Shown: in pieces, positions 36,701 to 45,700 of the stretch
How the letters are laid out: every line of letters begins with the position of its first letter
Position numbering within the stretch: position 1 is the stretch's first letter
NCBI RefSeq assembly: GCF_024868665.1
Contig: NC_079913.1
Span: forward strand, 11,653,246 to 11,717,245
Direction of reading: 5' to 3'
From: Triplophysa rosa
Taxonomy: Eukaryota > Chordata > Actinopteri > Cypriniformes > Nemacheilidae
Length of the DNA: 64,000 nt
Made by a program: the position numbers and the translations under genes
Notes under the pieces: generated by a model
What the model was told of the DNA's origin: nothing
Database searches by the model: none
The model's input: only the letters and a program-made list of their open reading frames with translations

Positions 36701-39700
36701 CATTCTGTAAAAAAAACGTGATTAAATTGCATCGTGAGATCAGAATCGTGAATCGCATCGCATCGTGAGCTGAGGGAATCGTTACTAGGGCTGTCACGAT
36801 TATGAAATTTCATTGACGATTAATTGTCTAATAAATCATTGCGATTATGACGATTAATTGTCTGTTTTAGGGCTTTGGCGATTATGACGATTAATTGTCT
36901 GTTTTTGAGCTTTGACATTTAATTCATTTTTGATTCAGCTTGATACAAGACTATGTTTTTTCTTGGAAATACATCGGAAAAAATTGGGTCATCATATATT
37001 TAAGGTTTAGGCTTTTACCTGTCAATAATACAACCGCCAAATACTTGTAAATGAAGTAAATTGATTGAAATTTTAGTGATTTTGTTGTGGTGGTACATTT
37101 TACAAGTGTTACCATGCTTTAGTAACAATATATACACTAAAATATGCAATATGCAGATGCACTACAGCTCCCCCTAGTGTCTTCTATAGAGATGTGCAAT
37201 AATTGCGATGATCCGAAATCATCGCGATGAGGTCAAACAATCGCGATGAGACGATTATTTAATAATCGTGACAGCCCTAATCGTTACATCCCAAACTAAG
37301 ACCCAAAAAGTCAAAAAGGCCCATCGTCAGGTTTGTGTATACTTCACGGCTTTTTTGCCAGATGAACACCTTAGATATGATCGCTTAGAAAGGTTATAGC
37401 ATATAACTATTGTTGAAAAACAATAATATAGGCTAAAGATGCATATGGTTTCAAGACTGTCTGTGTTTTTGCTTTAAGGCTCCTGGCTGTTTTTTATCTC
37501 TCATACTAGCAGTGTAGAAGTTTGTAAAAAGACCGCAGGGGAAAATGTAGTAAGCCTGGTGTGAAAATGTATGGAGGAGCAGATGACAAAATGCATTTGA
37601 AAGACTGTTGGGATTAATTGTGGTCTGGAATCACAGTCTCATTTGACCAGAGGCCAAGGTCATCCTGAAATACTGCATCTAAGAATTAATGTGCTGCTCT
37701 CAATGGTTTTGATCTGTGCCGTTAGTGCTCATCGCGTCTGTATTTTCAGAGTTTTTATGGATTTATGCAAAGTGAAACCCGACCGCAGCTGTACAAGAGA
37801 AGCTGTTTTTGTTTTTTCAGCACATTATATGACTCCCCACGCAGAACAGAACGTCTGGCAGTTATTCTAAAAGAATAATGACGAACAAAATGAACCTTTT
37901 GTAACAAAAGCTAATGGTATTTCTACCAAAGGGGAAATGTGCCCCTGAAATAAGCGGCCTCCTAAAGAAGAATCGTAAAACTTTTTACATTTGAAGCTCT
38001 GAAACCATTATTTTAAAATACCACTTCAATCTGTAGTGTGCCCCAGAGGTAAAAATACAAAGTCACTTTGTACCCTATATATCCTCTTTACTTTTGTGTG
38101 ACTTTGTGTGAGCTGGAGGCATTGTTAAGAAGAGAACTTTAGGAGAGCGACTAAAGGGATGTTTGTGTTTTTGATAACAAATTTGGTAAATCAGACGACA
38201 CTGAGTGGAATGTCCCTGCCTGCTGCAAACTAAACTAAACATCAGTATTTTGCATAATTTTATTTCCCCAGTTTTTCACGTGCAGGTCTAAATGTTTACA
38301 TTTAATTGTTTGCGCTGTTTGCTGATAACGTAACGCCTTCAACAAGAAAGGCATCAGCAGTAAGAGGGCGAACAGGGAAAAGTCTGCTTTAAAACCGATT
38401 TCATCATCGTCACATTTCTAAACTTTCCCGCTATAGAATAGATCTGTCTGTGAATTACAGTCTCTGATATTTGTATAGCAGATTTTACTCAACCCTTCAA
38501 GAAGTTATTCGGTATGACATGGAAAACTGATAAAGTATACAGATAAATATGTTTTCCCATATTTCGGGCTGTAATTTAATAATCTGCTAATCGTGGTATT
38601 CGATGCTAAAGGCACCCAAATCTTACAATGTGGTTGTGTCAGGTGTTTGGAGGCCATTGTACAAAACCTTTTGAAAAAATATCTCAATGCTTTTTTAAAA
38701 CTTGAGGATTGGAGTAAAATACCCGAAGAAGTTCACTGAGAACCAATGCTTTTTAGTTTACCTGATTAAATATAACATTTTGGCCAAGCAAAATCATTTG
38801 TATTGAAAATAAATCTCATGAATAAAAATAAAAGGGCAATGGGCCATGAGCGTTTAGACTCGTAAAGTTTAATTTCAGTGTAGTGTTGAACGAGTAAACG
38901 AGTGTAATATGAACAAAGTAGGTAAATAAGTTACAACTTGTCCTCAGTCCTCAGGCTTGGTATTTAATTGTTAATTGTTTAAATAAAACTGTTATATAAC
39001 TGTATTGGTGAGGTTAAGACAATGTTTTTAATACACTTGTTACTAGGGCTGTCACGATTGTGAAATTTGACTGACGATTAATTGTCTAATAAATCATTGC
39101 GATTATGACGATTAATTGTCTGTTTTTGAGCTTTGACATTTAATTCTCATACATTTTTGATTCAGCGATTTAAACGACCATATTGTTCTGAATACAAGAC
39201 TATGGTTTTTTCTTGGAAATACATCGGAAAAAATTGGGTCATCATATATTTAAGGTTTAGGCTTTTTCCTGTCAATAATACAACCGCCAAATACTTGTAA
39301 ATTAAGTAAATTGATCAGGAGTGAATTGAAGCCACCATTAAAATGCTATCAGTCATAGAAAAGCTTCTAGTCTGTTTTTTTCTCACTTGCAAGACTACAA
39401 TAAAAGTTTACTTCTATGTTAATGAGATTTTGGTAGACTGGTTTTCACACTGAGATTTGCTTAAATAATATTAAATTGTACTGCAAGTGATTGTGTTGTG
39501 GTGGTACATTTTACAAGTATTACCATGCTTTAGTTACAATATATACACTAAAATATGCAATATGCAGATGCACTACAGCTCCCCCTAGTGTCTTCTATAG
39601 AGATGTGCAATAATTGCGATGATCTGAAACCATCGCGATGAGGTCAAACAATCGCGATGAGACGATTATTTAATAATCGTGACAGCCCTACTTGTTACAT

Positions 39701-42700
39701 TTGTAAAAAAATATTCTGTGCAAAAATACTGTTAAATTTGTGTTTACGTAATATATGTCTGAAAAGAAAAAAATAATGTCTGTGCGCTGTGCATATTTAT
39801 TATAAACGCATACTATATTATAAATATATAATTAACATAAGTATTGTTTTTACATACAATGTGTATAGGTATATTTAAGAAAATTTTACATACATTTTTT
39901 TGTTTACCAATAACAAAATAAATTATATCTAAGCGTTTAAGAATTTATAGATATTTCTTAAATATATGCATGTTTTTATAAATATAAAATTAATTTCCAC
40001 AGTACACAGACATAAAGCAGTAAAAACAAACTTTTAGTCTGGATGCGATTAATCATTTAACAGCCCTAGTCTGGCTGGTTTTTTTTGCGTGTTTAATTTG
40101 CTGTGTATTTATTGAATTGATTTAGCTTTAAATCTGTTAGCTTTTTGTCTGTAGGGCGGGCTATCTGCCTCAAAACATCCCTCTGCAGATCATCTCGTAT
40201 TTGTCTCAGGAGAGCGAGTTTCTGCCCTGGCACGCTGCTAGTCGAGCTCTTTACCAGCTGGACAAACTCCTGGACCGCACCGAAGACCACAGCCTCTTTA
40301 GCGTGAGTCTTTAATCCTCAGATCAGTTCAGCCTCTGTTATACTTTAAGCGCTACACGAGGATCGGAGACCAATCCGCAGTAAAGAGCAAAACAGACATT
40401 GTATGCATTTCATTGCGTGTAGTCATATAATTCATATGATATATTTTATGTAATTCATGGTGTGAATCGCGCACGCATACACGCTCAGAGTCCCTCTCGG
40501 CGCGGATGAGTCATTTCTGTCCCTTCTCTGTAATAGATGGCCCTTTAATATCAGAAGTGAATTGCCGATGATGTAAATGGCGTCCTATCGTTTTTTTCTC
40601 CCTCATTGCGTTTACTGCGATGCGACAGATGTTTAGTGATGTAACGAAGACAAGAAACAGCAGGAGCGGATTAGTCGAGTGTCCTCAAATCACAAGACCA
40701 GGTGTCTCACCCGTCGCAGAGCGTGTGCGTGTGCACTGACCGGTGTAATTGAAATCGAAACGTGGTTTATCTCATGGCAAAACGGTAAGATGCAGTTGGA
40801 GTAGTAGCAGCTTGACAACTCAATTCAACACTCACGCGTTTGTTGTCAGCTGTCCGTTTGTCCACGTAGTCCAACCTCTTTTATTTTATGAGCAAAGACG
40901 AATAAAGCCCCTCTTTTTCTGTGTTCGCGTCTGTGGTCTCTGTGTGGTAGCGATACATCATCTGCTTATATCTTTGTTGAATGTTTTGATTTATTTTCCT
41001 ATCGTCGTCTTCTCTCATCAGGATTATGTGCTGAAACAGGTGTCACCCAAGTATCACAAGATGGGCTGGCCGACCACTTCCTCCGACGGCTCCTTCGCGC
41101 AGGCTGCTTATCAGAGCCAGTGAGTTTAGCTTATAGCCAGTCTTGAATTCTATGAGTTTAATATGTATAATATAGCCTGAGGACTCAGAATTTACAAATT
41201 CTACCTCCACCTCTAAATTTTGTATTTTATCCTTCGTCTTTTGTCCTCAGAGAGTTACAGAGAGAGGTGATCATGTTGGCCTGTAGCTTTGGAAACAAGC
41301 ACTGTCACCGTCAAGCCGTTTCTCTCATTTCAGACTGGATTTCCAGCAACAAGAACAGGTGAGGACTTTTACAGAGACTGAGACTACAGGATCATCTGCG
41401 TATTAGCTTTTTTTAAGGGTAGCCCAATGTTTCCTTGACCACTTCCTGCTTGTTTTATCTGCAACCTCTCACAGCAGTTGTGGACTTGAACTCTCGCAGT
41501 ATGCCATGAAATAATAATTATACGCTGTGCCCTCACTTACTTCACAAGAAACGGACATACCGCCCAAGCCCACAGTTATGCCCGAGGTGCATTTGAGATG
41601 ATTCTGTTTGAAATGTGGATTTTAAAATCGATGTTTGTCCTCGCACAAAGCACTGCGGTGTAATGTACACCATTCTATTGAATGATACAGCACAGTGAAA
41701 ATCAATTCCATTACAATCCTTCTTGTCCTTCAAACTTTAATAAAGCAAACTCTATTTCTTTTTCACTCAGATTTAAACTTGTGTTATAGGGTGGTGATTG
41801 GAGAGTCTAAATCCACCTTCAAATCCAAATTCTTGTTAATATCTTGTTTATTTACACTGAAAAAAATTTGGAGTGAAGTTTACTTGAAAAAAGCTAGGCA
41901 AGGTTTTCCACTCAGGAAATGTTAGTAAATTGATCAGAACTGTCCAAGTAAATGCTAAACCCGTGTATAAGTAGTTTTTACTAGAAATTCCCAAGTACGG
42001 GGTCAAGTAAATTTTACTCATCCTTTGTTTGTAAATTTTATTTAAGTAATGCTTCTAAATATACTTAATATTTCTTAACAAGAGTCCTAGTTATCTTTTC
42101 CTCAGTAGTCTTTACTTGTTTGTTTTTTGTAAATGTTACTTGAAATCATATGAGGTATTAATATGTGTTAAGTAAAATGTATCTGAAGACCAAAAACGCT
42201 GACAGGTATTTCACAAAAATACTTTTATTCAGTGTTTGAATTCAAATATTTAACAGCTTATTTAAAAAACAGAGAAACAAATAAAAAAGGTAATCAAATA
42301 AATCAATTCAGATCCATTAAACCACCTTCACATTTCCTCTGGCATCAGTTAAAAATGTTTTATTGGTGAGAATGGTGAGTCCAATACCTGTGGAACAGAT
42401 GAACATGGATGTTAATGCCACAATTAGATTATTTGTCATTAATAATTCAAATGAACTTATTGACCTTAATGCATTGAACATAGGCTAACGTTATACCAAT
42501 TTTTAAACGTTAGAACAAATTAGTTCAAGATCCACCATTCTATCTGTAACAACAACGCCAGTTCAGAGCTAGCTAAGGCAGAGTTAGCTAAGGGTAAGTT
42601 AACACAGTAGGCTACTGCAAGTTTATCAATATCATATTGGTTATATACGGAGCATAAACTTGATTTAATTTTATGAATATGCATTACACGCAAGTTATTT

Positions 42701-45700
42701 GTCTAAGTTACGTAATGTTAGACATACGAGACTTGACACTATGTTTAGCAAACTGAACACTGTCAACATATTAATAGCTTAACTTAGCATCACGTTAATT
42801 CTATTATCCATGTGCATAATAAAAAACAACCGCGTTTGCAAACGTTGTCCAGAAATGTTAGCAATACCGAGACTCAATAACAAGAACTCGAACTCAAACA
42901 AACCAGCGAAAATAAAGTTTATTAATGCTGCACTATGCTGCAAACGTTACTACATGATTTAAAAAGAAAACATTTAATGACTTACCATAGTTTAATCCCC
43001 TCAGGCGCTGAAAAAGATGTTTCGATGCGCAAGGTTTCCTCAGGCTCTTCGCGCCAGTTGTAATGTCCGAAGTGCGCACACGCAGCTATTATATGGCTGT
43101 GTGGAGTATAATTTACTTGCGTTCATCAGTTTTATACATCGCTTAATTTAATGACAAAACACCAAGTAAATATTACTTGGCATTTTCATTTAAATTTACT
43201 TATGTATTAGAGCACAAATAATTACAAAGGAACCTCAAGTAACACATTGAATTAAACGCGACATTTTAAAGTAGAAAGACAAAATACAACTTACTTGTAA
43301 AACATACTCGAGTAATGCTAGCTTTATTTACAAACTCAAAAAATCAGATCAAAAAAAGAAAAAAAAATTTTTTTTTTACAGTGTACCTGCTAAAAATAAC
43401 GGGTGTTATTAGTACAGGGCATTGCATAGAAGTTGTTCTGTGGTTTGGTTTACCAGTCGATTCAATATGTTGGGCACCTTTTGGGTGCGTTAGCCTGGAA
43501 AGGCTTGAAAACAGGACCGTGAACCTGGCAGCAGAGGTTTTGGGCCACCTGACGCGTCCTCCGGTTGTCATTACTTTAAAAACGACCCAGTGTAGTTTCA
43601 GTGAAACGTTTGTACGGTTTGATATTCAAGGATGATCGCGTCATAACAGAGAAATGAGTTTGACCTTTACGTCTGCAACGTCACAGAGAAATTGCATTTA
43701 TGCATTTATGACTCGGAGACTGAAAAATAAACGGATTTTCTATGGAATTTAGTTTTACTCCATTTGAAATTGTAGCCTCACACAATGTTAAGAGTTTGTA
43801 CTGTTTCAAGAACAAACACGTCTCAGACAAATCTCATACAGAATTGGAAAAAGCTCATTTTATAATATTATAAATCTGTTGGTGTCACACAGTAAGAAGT
43901 CCAAAGGATCAGATTTGTTTTGTCTGTCTTTATTATCTTGATTTTCAGCGCATCAATTTAAGGTGAAAATTGCTTCATAAAATTGAGTTCTCCAAAACAT
44001 CACGTCGTGGAATATTGAATAGTATGTTCTCGATGCGTTTTTGAATTCACTTATCCCTTATTTATTTCAGCTGCAGTTCATAACCAAATGTCACCTTTAC
44101 AGTCAAAGCCATTTCAATCTCGTTTATGATTCTCTGCATTTTTCATCCAAAACCTCCAGAATCTTTTTATTGCACTTTGTTTGAGGAAACACCGCAACGC
44201 TACGTCTCCTCCGGAGGTTTAATGTTATTTCTTGTAGTAATATTAAATGCTTCAACTCTCTTCATATGGCTGAGAGCTTTGCTGTTGTAGCTTGACTGTT
44301 ATTGTTTGTCGTGTAATTTTGCGGTGACAAAATATTCTTTATTAGATTAATGTTAACCCAAAACACGGTTCGTGCAACACGACCGGAGCTGTCAGGGCAA
44401 TCAAACACACCAGATTGCATAAAGCTTGGCATATACGAAGTAAACATTCTACTTGAAAAACAAATTATCGGTCTGTTTTTGGCTCAAAGTATTGTATTGT
44501 AACTGTGACTATTTGATTCGTCGTGTAGGATTCCACCCAACGTGCGGGACATCGTGTACTGCACTGGCGTGTCTCTGATGGATGAAGACGTGTGGGAGTT
44601 CATCTGGATGAAGTTTCACTCCTCCACTGCCGTCTCTGAGAAGAAGATTCTACTGGAGGCCTTGACCTGCAGCGACAACATCTACCTGCTCAACAGGTGT
44701 GCTAACTTGTGTTCATCGCATTGAAACGTTGCAAAACAGCACGGCGAGACGCATCCATATGACAAGCTTTGAAGCCTGTGTTTCTGTGATAGGCAAACGT
44801 TGAACGTTTTAGCTGCAGACCCGCTTTTCTTGTACTTGTGTAAAATAACTATTTAATGTACTTTTCTCTATTCACCGCTTTTAGTTCCTGCTGTAAAAAT
44901 TCAACTTTACCTGTACTATGAGCGGATAACTAATGGTGCATTCCAGTCTGTAGCGACTGGATTCGTGCCTTAATAATTTAGAAACGGAAGGTCAGGCGCA
45001 TTCATCGCAGAACCAGAGCGAGGCAATTACCCCACGTGCAATTACAAATTGAAAACTTGCGCACCGTGGCGGTGTCTTTTTGTTTTATCTCATTTCCTTT
45101 TTTGTCGTCTTGACATTTTGCAGCAATTTTAAGCGAAAGGCCTTAATTTGTTTTTTTAAAACGCTGACTCGCAGTATCGCAAACGCGTCTATTGAATAAT
45201 TGTTTCATCGTTCCTGTCAGTGTCCGTCTTTGTTTACGACGCAAACAAATATGAGGTTTTAATAATTTCAGATTACCTCAAGCTTTAATAAAAAAGCGAA
45301 TAACTATTAGCAGGAATATTCCAAAAAGGGTAATAGGAACAGACTTGAAAAAGTCAGAATATTGTATGTTACATAGCGGTAATGAATATCTGGTACCCAT
45401 TTTTTGGGGGTTATACCAACAACAAAGCACGCAGTTTAGTTTACGTTTATAACAGGGCTGTTGAATTCTTCAGTCTGGACTCAATACCTTTTCTTATTTT
45501 TGTTGTCCACAGGCTCTTGAACCTTTCCCTCGCTTCCGACCTGGTGCCGGATCAGGACGCGATCGACGTCATCATACACGTGGGCCGCAATCCGCTCGGA
45601 AGACATTTAGCATGGAGATATTTCAGAGAGAAGTGGGACATATTGAATTCCAGGTCACTCTGGCAGATAGTACGCCTAGATTTATGTCTCTATTTATAAG

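Larger units (their letters stand above)
876..40154 (+). other. 39.3-kb trhde intron filled with nested transposons
   Basis: This interval splits one Arg codon of trhde between exons 820-875 and 40155-40302. It holds nearly all the transposons listed below. Stretches such as 876-2652, 3055-3860, 9662-10341, 21532-22246, 22800-23931, 28952-30879 and 35257-36777 contain no supported gene, only degenerate repeat or unique intronic sequence. Confidence 0.85.
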
